DNA of 64,000 nucleotides from Ktedonobacter racemifer DSM 44963 (lineage in GTDB: Bacteria > Chloroflexota > Ktedonobacteria > Ktedonobacterales > Ktedonobacteraceae): contig NZ_ADVG01000002.1 in the NCBI RefSeq assembly GCF_000178855.1, positions 1,116,001 through 1,180,000 of the forward strand, read 5' to 3'. The position numbers and the translations under genes are program-made. Positions within the stretch are counted from its first letter, which is position 1, and each line of letters begins with the position of its first letter. Below are positions 35,615 through 46,156 of the stretch, in pieces. Under the pieces are notes generated by a model. That model worked only from the letters and a program-made list of their open reading frames with translations, was not told the DNA's origin and did no database searches.

Positions 35615-36088
35615 ATGTCAGTTTCGCAGGAGCCGGAGACAACCGGAAGTGAGCAGGATTCCCCCTGCTATAGCATCGAACAGGTCGCGACGCGTATTGG
35701 TATGACCAAGCGTACGCTGCGCTATTACGAAGAAATGGGTTTGCTGCCGCCAACTGATCGCACCGAAGGAAATTATCGGCGCTACAGTGAAGCAGATGTG
35801 CAGCGCTTGATGCGAGTCAAAGAGCTACGTAGTTTACTTGGTTTTTCGCTGAGCGAGATTCGCGAATTGCTGAGCGCGGATGAGGAGCGAGATCTGCTTA
35901 AGGCAGCATATCGCGCTGAGAGCGATCCCCCCACGCGCCTGGCACAGCTTGACCGCGTCGATGAGCTTATCGAAAAGCAGCTTGAACTGGTAGAGCAGAA
36001 AATCGCGGGCCTGGAACAGATGCGTGCCTCATTGCAGGCCAAACTGGCGCGCCACGCGCAAGTCAAACAACAACTTATGGGAAATTAA
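35615..36088 (+). CDS. MerR-family transcriptional regulator
   Basis: 157 residues from the ATG at 35615 (GGGAAGAAG upstream). Residues 20-90 form the MerR DNA-binding domain: YSIEQVATRIGMTKRTLRYYEE, then GLLPPTDRTEGNYRRY and LRSLLGFSLSEIREL. A coiled dimer helix follows (about 110-150). There is no metal-binding Cys set, so it is more likely a drug- or stress-sensing type than a metal sensor. It is followed by an MFS exporter, a usual MerR-efflux pair, with a palindromic operator upstream. Confidence 0.9.
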   Translation: MSVSQEPETTGSEQDSPCYSIEQVATRIGMTKRTLRYYEEMGLLPPTDRTEGNYRRYSEADVQRLMRVKELRSLLGFSLSEIRELLSADEERDLLKAAYRAESDPPTRLAQLDRVDELIEKQLELVEQKIAGLEQMRASLQAKLARHAQVKQQLMGN

Positions 36089-36184
36089 TTGTATCTAAAA
36101 ATTTAATCTTTATAAAGTCTCTACTTAGGTTTTATCGCCACTTTGTGGCAATGGTCCGCACTAGAAATGGAATCTCTCTGCATT

Positions 36185-37537
36185 ATGCAAACTTTGTCGA
36201 GTAAACAGAAGGAGTTAACGGCTCAAGAATTAGTAACGCCAAACACTGTCCGCGAGATTGAGGAGGCCTCAAGCAAACGCTGGCGGACGTTCACAGCCCT
36301 ACGCCACCGTAATTTTCGCCTCTTCTGGCTGGGGCAACTCATCTCACTTATTGGCACCTGGATGCAGACGATTGGCCAATCCTGGCTCGTCTTACGCTTA
36401 ACAGGCAGCGCCTGGGCGCTGGGTATTGTTGGAGCACTGCAATTTGTTCCCATCCTCTTCTTTGCCCTCTTTGGTGGTATCCTGGCCGATAACCTTCCCA
36501 AGCGACGCGTTTTAGTCTTCACCCAAACCTTCGCCATGATCCAGGCGGCTGTGCTTGGCGTCCTGGTCATGACACATACCGTACAGCTCTGGCATGTCTA
36601 TGTGCTGGCACTCCTGCTCGGTTTGACGAACGCCTTTGATATGCCGACACGTCAGTCCTTTGTGGTTGAGATGGTGGGACGCGAAGATCTGACCAACGCC
36701 ATCGCCTTGAACTCCTCGCTCTTTAATATGGCGCGTATCGTTGGCCCTGGCATCGGCGGCTTAATCATTGCCTGGCTGGGCGAGGCCCCCCTCTTTGTGA
36801 TTAACGCGGTTAGCTTTGTTCCCGTTATCGCGGGATTGCTCATGATCGATACCACCAAACTGCATGCGCCGGTGAAGCGCGCGGGGCAGGTGGTGGCGAA
36901 TAAAGGGGTGCGCGGAACCTTCCTGAGTCTGGGCGAAGGCCTACGCTATATTCAGCGCACCCCCCTACTGCTGCTAACGATCATCATTGTAGGCGCGGTC
37001 TCGCTCTTTGGCATTAACTTTAATGTCATGCTACCGCTGTTTGCGACGAACGTGCTCAGCATAGGACCAGATGGCTATGGCTTTCTCTCCTCGGCCTATG
37101 GCGTGGGTTCACTGGTCGCGGCGCTCTGGATAGCCACACAGGGCAAGAAGCCCATTTTTAAAAAGATTGTCCTGTTCTGTATCGCCTTTAGCGCGCTCGA
37201 GGTCATTTTCTCGTTCTCGAAACTGCCTATGCTTTCCTTCTTGATCATCGCGCTCGTCGGCTTTACGCAAATTAGTTTCTCCGCAGCTGCCAATACGCTA
37301 CTCCAGACTGTGACGCCAGACCATTTGCGTGGTAGAATAATGAGCGTTTACACCTTAGTCTTTGTTGGCACCACGCCAATTGGCAACCTCTTTATCGGCG
37401 GCCTGGCGAGTGCCTTAGGAGCATCAATTGCATTCCTTGTCGGTGGTGCATTAAGCTTGATTGCCGCGATTATCGGCTGGGTCATACGCGCCTCCGCGGA
37501 GCAGGACACCGTTGAACAACGCACAAACGTACGCTAA
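36185..37537 (+). CDS. MFS exporter (EntS-like, MFS_3)
   Basis: 450 residues, 12 membrane helices, start ATG at 36185. The opening RNFRLFWLGQLISLIGTWMQ and the helix-2 pattern QSWLVLRLTGSAWALG are typical of the MFS_3 / enterobactin-exporter-like branch, with MPTRQSFVVEMVGREDLTNAIALNS as a conserved cytoplasmic loop. It probably exports a toxic or secondary-metabolite compound. The gene follows merR and overlaps the next gene by about 26 nt. Confidence 0.88.
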   Translation: MQTLSSKQKELTAQELVTPNTVREIEEASSKRWRTFTALRHRNFRLFWLGQLISLIGTWMQTIGQSWLVLRLTGSAWALGIVGALQFVPILFFALFGGILADNLPKRRVLVFTQTFAMIQAAVLGVLVMTHTVQLWHVYVLALLLGLTNAFDMPTRQSFVVEMVGREDLTNAIALNSSLFNMARIVGPGIGGLIIAWLGEAPLFVINAVSFVPVIAGLLMIDTTKLHAPVKRAGQVVANKGVRGTFLSLGEGLRYIQRTPLLLLTIIIVGAVSLFGINFNVMLPLFATNVLSIGPDGYGFLSSAYGVGSLVAALWIATQGKKPIFKKIVLFCIAFSALEVIFSFSKLPMLSFLIIALVGFTQISFSAAANTLLQTVTPDHLRGRIMSVYTLVFVGTTPIGNLFIGGLASALGASIAFLVGGALSLIAAIIGWVIRASAEQDTVEQRTNVR

Positions 37538-38279
37538 CGAGTGGTATAGCTATCCACTTTCTATTGCTGACCAACAAGAGCATATTCAGCGCTATGAGAG
37601 GCTCTTTGACAAGATCCAGCCTGGCGATCCAGCTTTATTATACTGGTCCCTGGCCCAGCGTCATGGCCTGGTCCTGGGCATCTCGCAAAAGCCAGAGAGT
37701 CTCAACCAACGCGCCCTGGATGAACGAGATCTGCCAGTGTATCGCCGGCGGGCAGGGGGCACGGCGGTCCTGGTTGGGCCAGGGCTACTCTGTCTCGATG
37801 TCATTCTGCCGGCGGGGCATCCCTTGATTACCACGGATATTGTTGAGTCCTACCGCTGGTTTGGCGAGGCCTGGGTCGAGACCTTGCGTGTCCTGGGCAT
37901 CGAGACACGCGCCATCTCGGCTGAGGAGGCTCACAGTGAGCGTGCACGCCTGAAGCAGGCTGAAACACACGCCTATGAAGCCTTAATGAATCGCTCCTGC
38001 TATGGCACGCTCTCACCCTATGAAGTCGTCGTCGGCAAGCGCAAAGTCGTAGGACTCTGCATGGTGCGTCGCCGCCAGGGAAGCCTGCTCCAGGCAGGGG
38101 TCGTGCTTGATTGGGAGAGCGATCTCCTCGCGCACGTGCTGGGACAGACAGCCCAGGAACAGGAGTTGTTACGAAGCGGGCTGCCTGAGCGCGCCATTGG
38201 CCTCAATCGGCTTAGCGCTCCCCCTCCAGGAATAAATGCTATCATTCACGCGTTTGAAGTAGTGGTAGTTTCTGTGTAG
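37512..38279 (+). CDS. lipoate-protein ligase A / BPL_LplA_LipB-family protein
   Basis: 255 residues from the TTG at 37512, which overlaps the MFS gene end. The BPL/LplA fold pattern is clear: VYRRRAGGTAVLVGPGLLCLD, then CYGTLSPYEVVVGKRKVVGL with the Lys that holds the acyl-adenylate. It would attach lipoate or octanoate to carrier proteins. Whether it is a ligase or an octanoyltransferase cannot be decided. The stop codon lies inside the left arm of the following palindrome. Confidence 0.8.
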   Translation: MNNAQTYANEWYSYPLSIADQQEHIQRYERLFDKIQPGDPALLYWSLAQRHGLVLGISQKPESLNQRALDERDLPVYRRRAGGTAVLVGPGLLCLDVILPAGHPLITTDIVESYRWFGEAWVETLRVLGIETRAISAEEAHSERARLKQAETHAYEALMNRSCYGTLSPYEVVVGKRKVVGLCMVRRRQGSLLQAGVVLDWESDLLAHVLGQTAQEQELLRSGLPERAIGLNRLSAPPPGINAIIHAFEVVVVSV

Positions 38280-38342
38280 GGAATGTGGTGTGTGCTGGCA
38301 GCCTGCGGCTGCCAGCACACACCACATTCCCTACACAGAAAC
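38268..38342. repeat. long intergenic palindrome, copy 11
   Basis: Perfect 36-bp arms (38268-38303, 38307-38342), 3-nt loop TGC, the longest perfect copy here. It contains the stop of the lipoate-ligase gene in its left arm. Core GTGTGCTGGCAGCC. Confidence 0.9.
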
Positions 38343-38386
38343 CATTGACAGAACAAAATTCTTATGCAAGAGGAAATTAAAATATT

Positions 38387-39217
38387 ATGGGAGATCGAAA
38401 CGCACCGGGAGCCGTCCAGGTTATTACTGAGCCAGATTACGAGGCTATGGTTATTGGCGCCCATCCTGATGATGATGACTTTGGGGCTGGCGGCACCAGC
38501 GCCCTGTGGGCCAAACAGGGCAAAAAGGTTGTCTGGGTCGTCATGACCGACGGCGTCGAGGGTGGCGAAGCTCCAGATATGGACGACGTCGATTTTATGC
38601 TGGCACGTGAACAGGAGCAGCGCGCCGCCGCCGAGATTTATGGGGTGAAGGCGGTCGAGTTCCTGCGCTTCCCCGATGGACATCTCACCAATAACGACGA
38701 GACACGTAAGGCCATCGTGCGCCTGATTCGCAAATATCGTCCACGTGTTGTGCTCACCCATGATCCATCGCAGCATATCTTCGCGCCAGATCCCAATACA
38801 GAGCCGGAGGCAACTGGGCATCTGAACCATCCTGATCACCGCGCGACTGGCAATATCGTACTGGACGCCATCTTCCCTGCGGTTGGCAATCCACGCTCCT
38901 TCCGCGAGCTTCTGTCGCAGGGCCTGTTGCCCTACCGCGTCCACGAACTCTATCTCTTCTACACCTCACTGGCCAATACCTATGTTGACGTCACTGAGAC
39001 GCTCGAAATCAAAGGCCAGGGCCTCAAATGCCACGTTACCCAGTTTGGTCCCAACGTGGATATGACGGCCAACCTGCGCGAGCGCTCCGCGAAAACGGCG
39101 AAGGAGGCCAAAGAGAAACTGGGGCTGGAGATGCAGCACGCCGAGGCCTTCCGCCGCATCAAACTGCATATTCCTCCAACACCCGCGGACGAGGCTCCGA
39201 CCGAGGTCGAAGAGTAA
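38387..39217 (+). CDS. PIG-L family deacetylase
   Basis: 276 residues. Metal motif AHPDDDDFGAGG (usual AHPDDE) and a late HPDHR, with TDG in between. Enzymes of this family remove acetyl from N-acetylglucosaminyl lipids or thiol-cofactor precursors. Zinc ligands are all present. No signal peptide. GAGGAA precedes the ATG. It is convergent with the C39-like gene and shares a bidirectional terminator. The exact substrate is unknown. Confidence 0.87.
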   Translation: MGDRNAPGAVQVITEPDYEAMVIGAHPDDDDFGAGGTSALWAKQGKKVVWVVMTDGVEGGEAPDMDDVDFMLAREQEQRAAAEIYGVKAVEFLRFPDGHLTNNDETRKAIVRLIRKYRPRVVLTHDPSQHIFAPDPNTEPEATGHLNHPDHRATGNIVLDAIFPAVGNPRSFRELLSQGLLPYRVHELYLFYTSLANTYVDVTETLEIKGQGLKCHVTQFGPNVDMTANLRERSAKTAKEAKEKLGLEMQHAEAFRRIKLHIPPTPADEAPTEVEE

Positions 39218-39234
39218 GCAAACATTGTAGCATC

Positions 39235-39277
39235 AAAAAGAGCGAGGGCCGAAATTATTTCGGCCCTCGCTCTTTTT
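39235..39277. terminator. bidirectional terminator (palindrome, copy 12)
   Basis: Nearly perfect palindrome of 21-bp arms (39235-39255, 39257-39277), with A-run on the left and T-run on the right, so it has U-tracts for both convergent genes (PIG-L and C39-like). Confidence 0.82.
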
Positions 39278-39302
39278 ATTTTGGGCGTTCCGCTTTGGGA
39301 AC

Positions 39303-40253
39303 CTACTTCTGATTATTTGGAGTTACAATTACGGCAAAGCCAGCCCAGTACTTGTTAAATGTTTTGTAGTCCATGACCTGCATATTCAAGCGCGAGGAAT
39401 CGGCCAGGTAAACGCTTGTATCATTGCCGCCACGAGCAACCAGCAGATGCCCACCCGACCAGCGATCAGGGGGAAAGCTAATGATAATCGGTCGGCCACT
39501 GTTACCAATGCGCACCAGGTCCTGAATCGAGGGTTTATTGAGCCAGGAGGTCTGAAAACCGAAGCGAGACACGGTACGGTCTATTCCCAGCGGTTCTAAC
39601 AAGCCCAAATCCGGGGTAATGGCGTGTACAGAGGTTTCAGTGCTCAAGATATCGGTAATTCGATATTGCTTCCCCGTATTATTGGCCTTTTGATAGGAGT
39701 TAATAACCTCGGTCATTGCCGCCGCCGAGCAGGCCGAGTAGGCCCAGGTATTATACTCCTGCGTCGAGTTATACTGCTGGGGGTCGAGCTGACTCACACG
39801 CGCCAGGACCTTGGACGCCTGGAGCTGTTGATTGATCGAGGGAGTGCTTGTTGAGGCAGGAGGAGACGCAGAAGCCGCGGCATCTGGATATTGCTGCTGC
39901 AAAATGGTTGGCGACGACGAAAAGACCCTTGCCCAGAGCCAGAAGCCAGCGATCACAAAAGTCGCCAGGATAAGTAAGGAGCCATAGAGTGAACGGCTCG
40001 ATACAGAGCTTTGCAATCCAGCCCAGGAGAGAAAGCTCGCGCGTGGCTCAAAACGATAGTGATGATAGGTTTGCTCCAAATGTCTGCGTTGTGTCCCACG
40101 ACCACGGACCTCGCTCAAGCCGCGCGGCGCATTACGCGGCGACCTGTCATAAGGGAAGGATCGTGAGTCAGAGTGGGGGGAACGATGCGAAAAAAACAAA
40201 CCTAATAGAATCGTCATACCCGCGATCAAGAGGATCACCAGGGGAACAAACAT
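39303..40253 (-). CDS. membrane-anchored C39-like cysteine peptidase domain protein
   Basis: 316 residues from the ATG at 40253 (GGGAG 6 nt upstream; an upstream ATG at 40274 has none). Layout: N-terminal membrane helix (about 2-22), a basic cytoplasmic or linker part, a second helix (about 90-112), a Ser/Pro/Ala-rich linker, then a C39_2-like peptidase domain (about 150-316) with nucleophile Cys in YSACSAAAMTEV, His in GGHLLVARGG and Asp in LADSSR. The catalytic domain is probably extracellular. The substrate is not known. Confidence 0.78.
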   Translation of the reverse strand: MFVPLVILLIAGMTILLGLFFSHRSPHSDSRSFPYDRSPRNAPRGLSEVRGRGTQRRHLEQTYHHYRFEPRASFLSWAGLQSSVSSRSLYGSLLILATFVIAGFWLWARVFSSSPTILQQQYPDAAASASPPASTSTPSINQQLQASKVLARVSQLDPQQYNSTQEYNTWAYSACSAAAMTEVINSYQKANNTGKQYRITDILSTETSVHAITPDLGLLEPLGIDRTVSRFGFQTSWLNKPSIQDLVRIGNSGRPIIISFPPDRWSGGHLLVARGGNDTSVYLADSSRLNMQVMDYKTFNKYWAGFAVIVTPNNQK

Positions 40254-40458
40254 CCGTGACTCCCGTGCTTTCAATGTGGCTTAGATTTACATTTTTCAAT
40301 TCGTAGTATCAAGGCTCACCTGGCTCCACAAGCGTTTTGAACTCAAGCATTTAAAAACCACATTAGCCGCTAGAGCCTTGTTTTACTTCAAAGTAAATAT
40401 ACCATTACTTTTCTTCTATCTGCAACACGTGCCCTCTTCGCGCCTGCGGCGTGAAGGG

Positions 40459-40515
40459 GTAAGGTGTGTCTGGTGCCGGGCTGGCTCCGCCAGCCCGGCA
40501 CCAGACACACCTTAC
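40459..40515. repeat. long intergenic palindrome, copy 13 (between divergent genes)
   Basis: Perfect 27-bp arms (40459-40485, 40489-40515), 3-nt loop TCC, flanked by shorter hairpins (TTCGCGCC-TGC-GGCGTGAA side and CCTTCG side). It lies between the divergent C39-like gene and the 40677 gene; the 40254-40676 gap has no gene. Confidence 0.82.
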
Positions 40516-40676
40516 TCTATGCTGGTATGCAAGTTCCCTTCGGGTAAGGCGCGAAGGGGTCATATAGGAAAACCTGGAACATGGGCTGACAGGCATAGCC
40601 CGATGGTATATGATAGGGGGCGGTACGCTGTGCGCGAATCCACTATCGCAAATCCGTCGAAAGGGCGAGAAACATC

Positions 40677-40955
40677 ATGTATATTTACTATGTGTTACGG
40701 GGAAAACAAGGGGCTGAGGAACTAGAATTTGACGGCGATATCGACCAGGATACCTTCCCTGGCGTTGATCAGACCGAGGGGCTGGACGTCATCGAGTATC
40801 TCACCAAAACGCTTCACGCCGATAAGCCAGAGGTCGAATGGTATGAATGCGACCTGACAAACGAATACTTTGACCGTGAAGACAGCTACATCTTCTTTGA
40901 CCAGCGCTGGATACGACGCTCAGAGACCCCCTGGCGCAGAGATCGGATTAATTAG
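40677..40955 (+). CDS. small acidic protein of unknown function
   Basis: 92 residues, acidic (many Asp/Glu), starts MYIYYVLRGKQGAEELEFDG and ends with a basic tail (RRSETPWRRDR). No recognisable domain, signal peptide or membrane segment. GGGCGAGAAAC lies upstream of the ATG. It is followed after 122 nt by the asparagine-synthase-like gene and may be cotranscribed. Confidence 0.55.
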   Translation: MYIYYVLRGKQGAEELEFDGDIDQDTFPGVDQTEGLDVIEYLTKTLHADKPEVEWYECDLTNEYFDREDSYIFFDQRWIRRSETPWRRDRIN

Positions 40956-41077
40956 GAGCCATGCAGGCATGGCCTTGTTCTCGTACGGTGAGCGCGTCCT
41001 TCGGCGAGAGGAGTCCAAGCCAGCCTGGACCCTACGATGTAGCAGATGCACCATTGAAGAGATGAGAGGGAACGGTT

Positions 41078-42715
41078 ATGGCAATTCTCGCGGGATGGAT
41101 TACCGGTGAGCAGGTTCCCCAGGAAACCATCGAGCAGGTACTGCAGGTCATGAGTGGGGCGCTACAGCGCCTGGGCGGCACTGAGGCGCACTCCGTCCTG
41201 CCCGGCGCTGGCATCCTCTCTTTCGCCGATTCGGCCTATGCCATGCAGCAGAATGATGAGCCTCCCCTGTTAGACTGGATACCTGAACGCCGTACGCTGG
41301 TCTATCGCAGGCCGCGCTCGGGGCTGCATCCGCTCTACTATATCGAGGATTGGCCCGCTCAGGGCAACCTGCTCTTCGCCAGCGAGATCAAGGCCTTGCT
41401 GGCAGTGGGAGTGCCGCGCCAGTTACATGTCGGGGCACTGGCGGCCTGGCAGCGCTATGGCTTTCTTCCCGCCCCCTGGACCTTCTTCAAGGGCATTTCG
41501 GTTGTGCCTGCGGGGACGCACCTGCGCTGGCAACACACCAAACTCGTCGTCAGCCCGGCAAGTGAAAACGCGCTGGAGGCAGGAGAGCCAGGAAACATAC
41601 CCGATCTTACTGCGCTCTCAGAGCGCCTGGAAGAGGTGTGCGCGGGGCAACTTCCCACCCATGGGGGCGTCATTGGACTCACAGGCATGGATAGTGCGTC
41701 TCTGCTCGCCCTCTCCTACGCGCATACGCAGCTAGAACAGTCAGCTTCTGCCGGTTCAACCAGCCCGGACACACGTATGACGCTGGTCAGTTTTGATTAT
41801 AGGCAGAGACATACCGGAGAAGGCTGGCGCGCACTACGCGACCTGGCTAGCCAGTGGCAGTATCCCTTGCTTGAGATCACCGGACTGGACCAGGCCGAGT
41901 TCTGGAACGCTACGATCTATGGCTGCGAAGCTCCAGGTCTGACGACAAACCTGCTGGCCTGGCATCAACTCCTGCATACCAGCGCGCTTGAGACCGGGGC
42001 GCGTGTGGCGCTCACGGGTCTGGGTGGAGCGCCTTTGCTCGCGCATACGTTGACTTCACAAACGTTGTCACCGACGTCAGAACTACTTGCGGCATACACG
42101 GAGGCCATTCGCGCCCCCCAGGGCTATGACCTGGCGCCCTTTTTCACCCCAGAGCTACGCCAGGCCATACAGGCGGCCAGTCCCTGGGAGGAGACCCTAC
42201 ACGCACGTCGCCTGTTCCGCCAGGCCGAGAAACTGGATAGCCTGGAGCAAGGCCTGGCCTATCTCGATATTCACCTGCGCCTCCCCGATCACCTGGTGAC
42301 ACCTGTCTACCGGCTCGCCCAACAGGAGAGACTGGCCCTGCGCTCTCCCTACCTGCACCAGCACATCCTGCCAGCCCTGGCCTCGCGGCGCCTGGTCATA
42401 CAAGAGGGACCTATAAATAGAGAGACGCCTATACAACGGCTCGCCCAGCAACAAGGCCTGCCAGACCTTCAGGGTAGCGCGCTTCCGCTTCACCTGCCCT
42501 GCGCCTCGCTCTGGCCGATCAGCCAATCTGAGCTCTTGCAGCATCTCCTCTCTGAGGAGGCCCTGCGGGCTAGCGGACTCTTCGATACGCAAACAGTGCA
42601 ACGCCTGTTGAGCCGACCACCTGCCCGTCACATCCTGGCCAGCGGACAGCATCCCCTGGTGGCCATCGTCACGTTACAGTTGTTCTGTCAGATCTTTGAT
42701 CTGCACTTCTCATAA
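41078..42715 (+). CDS. degenerate asparagine synthase-like protein
   Basis: 545 residues. The N-terminal half resembles a class II glutaminase domain (RPRSGLHPLYYIED, LLFASEIKALLA, GFLPAPWTFFKGI), but the catalytic Cys that normally follows the first Met is absent: the protein begins MAILAG. The synthase half has TGMDSASLLAL where active enzymes have SGGLDSS, so the pyrophosphate loop is altered too. It is therefore unlikely to make asparagine and may have another or regulatory role. Not truncated. AGAGGGAACG lies upstream. Stop is in the left arm of a palindrome. Confidence 0.8.
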   Translation: MAILAGWITGEQVPQETIEQVLQVMSGALQRLGGTEAHSVLPGAGILSFADSAYAMQQNDEPPLLDWIPERRTLVYRRPRSGLHPLYYIEDWPAQGNLLFASEIKALLAVGVPRQLHVGALAAWQRYGFLPAPWTFFKGISVVPAGTHLRWQHTKLVVSPASENALEAGEPGNIPDLTALSERLEEVCAGQLPTHGGVIGLTGMDSASLLALSYAHTQLEQSASAGSTSPDTRMTLVSFDYRQRHTGEGWRALRDLASQWQYPLLEITGLDQAEFWNATIYGCEAPGLTTNLLAWHQLLHTSALETGARVALTGLGGAPLLAHTLTSQTLSPTSELLAAYTEAIRAPQGYDLAPFFTPELRQAIQAASPWEETLHARRLFRQAEKLDSLEQGLAYLDIHLRLPDHLVTPVYRLAQQERLALRSPYLHQHILPALASRRLVIQEGPINRETPIQRLAQQQGLPDLQGSALPLHLPCASLWPISQSELLQHLLSEEALRASGLFDTQTVQRLLSRPPARHILASGQHPLVAIVTLQLFCQIFDLHFS

Positions 42716-42778
42716 GCGACGTGAACGGCTGGCTGGAGGGGTCGGAGACCCCTCCAGCCAGCCGTTCACGTCGCTTAT
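42712..42778. repeat. long intergenic palindrome, copy 14 (convergent genes)
   Basis: Perfect 32-bp arms (42712-42743, 42747-42778), 3-nt loop GGA. It contains the stop of the asparagine-synthase-like gene and separates it from the convergent acyl-CoA ligase gene. Confidence 0.88.
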
Positions 42779-42789
42779 CCTTTTGTCAA

Positions 42790-44415
<1,626 letters not shown>

Positions 44416-44531
44416 GACATCTCTCCTTTGTGATGCGGAAAAAGCGAGAAACGGTCTGAAATATCGCCGACTGTGGAGTATAGACGCAATTATAGCACAC
44501 ACGTGCAGTGAAGGGGGGCATGCTGGGGTAA

Positions 44532-44589
44532 ATTAAGTGAAGAGCGTGCATACTGGGCAGTTGTCCGGTATGCACGCTCTTCACTTAAT
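44532..44589. repeat. long intergenic palindrome, copy 15
   Basis: Perfect 22-bp arms (44532-44553, 44568-44589) plus a few inner pairs. It contains the stop codon of folC (minus strand) in its right arm and precedes the acyl-CoA ligase gene. Confidence 0.82.
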
Positions 44590-46003
44590 GATCGACGCCC
44601 TCTATTTCGGAGGCAGCGCGCTGGTCTCCTCGGGCGGCGGCCCAGCGGAGGGCTTCGCCCGCGAGATAGATAGAGCCAGTGGCACAGATCAGGTCATCCT
44701 TGTCTGCCAGGCGCACAGCGAGGTCGAGGGCCTCTTCGCTTGTGGGCTCGCTGTGGAGTTCGACGCCAGGGGCATGCCGGGAGAAGAGCGCGGAGAGCGT
44801 CTCCAGCGGGGTAACGCGTGGATTATGCATATTAGTCAGGACGACCACGTCAGCGTCGGCAAGGGTCTGGATCATCCCCTCCTGATCCTTATCCTTCGAG
44901 GTGCTCAGGACGAAGAGCAGGCGACGAGGCGCAAAGGTTGTGCGCAGAGCCTGTACGAGCTTCTGCATGGAGTCGGTATTATGCGCGCCATCGACGACGA
45001 TGGTAGGCTGGCGTCCCACGACCTCGATGCGCGCAGGCCATTGTACGGAGGCCAGACCCCGGCGCAAGGCATCCTCATCCCAGGTCAGGCCCTGCTCGCG
45101 CAACTGCTCCAGGGTTGCCAGCGCGACCGCCGCGTTCTCTAACTGGTGCTCGCCAGCCAGGGCCAGTTCAAGCCCTGTATATTCGCGTTGTGGCGTCCAG
45201 ACGCTAAAGCGCTGGCGCTCCCCCAGGCGCTCCTCCAGGCGATAGCGATAGCTTAAGGGCGGCAAGTTGCCTGCCTCAACGTCTTGTTGGGCTGGATCTG
45301 CAACCGCTGACCCGACACGGATCATGCGAGCCTCGCGCTGCCTGGCGACCGCCGCAATGGCTAACAGGGCCTCGGGATCGTGTGCGGAGGTGACCACGAC
45401 GCCGTGATCCTTGATGATACCGGCCTTCTCGGTTGCGATCTCCCGCAGCGTATTACCAAGCACATTCATATGATCATAGCTAATAGAGGTAATGACCGAT
45501 ACGAGAGGGTGCGTGAGATTGGTAGCGTCCAGGCGACCACCCAGGCCCACTTCCACGACGGCATGCTGCACCTGCCGCTGCGCGAAGTAGAGGAAGGCCA
45601 GCGCCGTGCCGATCTCGTAGGTGATAAAGGGACCATACTCCTGGCTGGCTTGAATCTGCTCTACCTCATGTTTGATTGTGGGAATCAGCTCAGCCACCTC
45701 GTCTTCTGCGATCAGGGCGCCGTTGACGCGTATACGTTCGCGGAAGGTGTGCAGATCAGGCTGGGTATAAAGCCCGGTGGTGCTGCCAGCCTCGCGAAGC
45801 ACGCGCTCGATCATTACCGCCGTCGAACCCTTGCCCTTGGTGCCCGCGATCAGCGTATTGGTGTACTTGCGATGAGGGTTATCAAGGAGTTCCAGCAAGC
45901 GTGCGGTGCGCGTGAGATTCTCGTTGCGATCACGGGTATACTTGCCGCTACGCTCATAGTCAATAAAGCCATAAATGTAGGCGAGTGCTTCCTGGTAATT
46001 CAC
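44585..46003 (-). CDS. folC: folylpolyglutamate synthase / dihydrofolate synthase
   Basis: 472 residues. Mur-ligase-type ATP site GTKGKGST at about 54-61, DATN and GLGGRLDATN downstream, and a C-terminal VVDGAHNTDSM. It adds glutamates to folates. Start GTG at 46003 with AAGGA upstream. Together with folP on the same strand it forms a folate pair, though a 30-bp-arm palindrome lies between them. Confidence 0.93.
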   Translation of the reverse strand: MNYQEALAYIYGFIDYERSGKYTRDRNENLTRTARLLELLDNPHRKYTNTLIAGTKGKGSTAVMIERVLREAGSTTGLYTQPDLHTFRERIRVNGALIAEDEVAELIPTIKHEVEQIQASQEYGPFITYEIGTALAFLYFAQRQVQHAVVEVGLGGRLDATNLTHPLVSVITSISYDHMNVLGNTLREIATEKAGIIKDHGVVVTSAHDPEALLAIAAVARQREARMIRVGSAVADPAQQDVEAGNLPPLSYRYRLEERLGERQRFSVWTPQREYTGLELALAGEHQLENAAVALATLEQLREQGLTWDEDALRRGLASVQWPARIEVVGRQPTIVVDGAHNTDSMQKLVQALRTTFAPRRLLFVLSTSKDKDQEGMIQTLADADVVVLTNMHNPRVTPLETLSALFSRHAPGVELHSEPTSEEALDLAVRLADKDDLICATGSIYLAGEALRWAAARGDQRAASEIEGVDH

Positions 46004-46079
46004 GGTTAATGTTTTCCTTTTTACTTACTAACGCGATATGCATGTTTTTGCTTGACCTCTCGCGCCTGCGGCGCTCGCT

Positions 46080-46142
46080 GGGTAGTGGATGTGGTGCGTG
46101 CTGGCGGCCACAGGCCGCCAGCACGCACCACATCCACTACCC
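46080..46142. repeat. long intergenic palindrome, copy 16
   Basis: Perfect 30-bp arms (46080-46109, 46113-46142), 3-nt loop ACA. It lies between the folP stop and the folC start (both minus strand). A short hairpin with loop CTGCG-type precedes it at about 46061-46072. Core GTGCTGGCGGCC. Confidence 0.87.
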
Positions 46143-46156
46143 CCAAACAACTGCGA

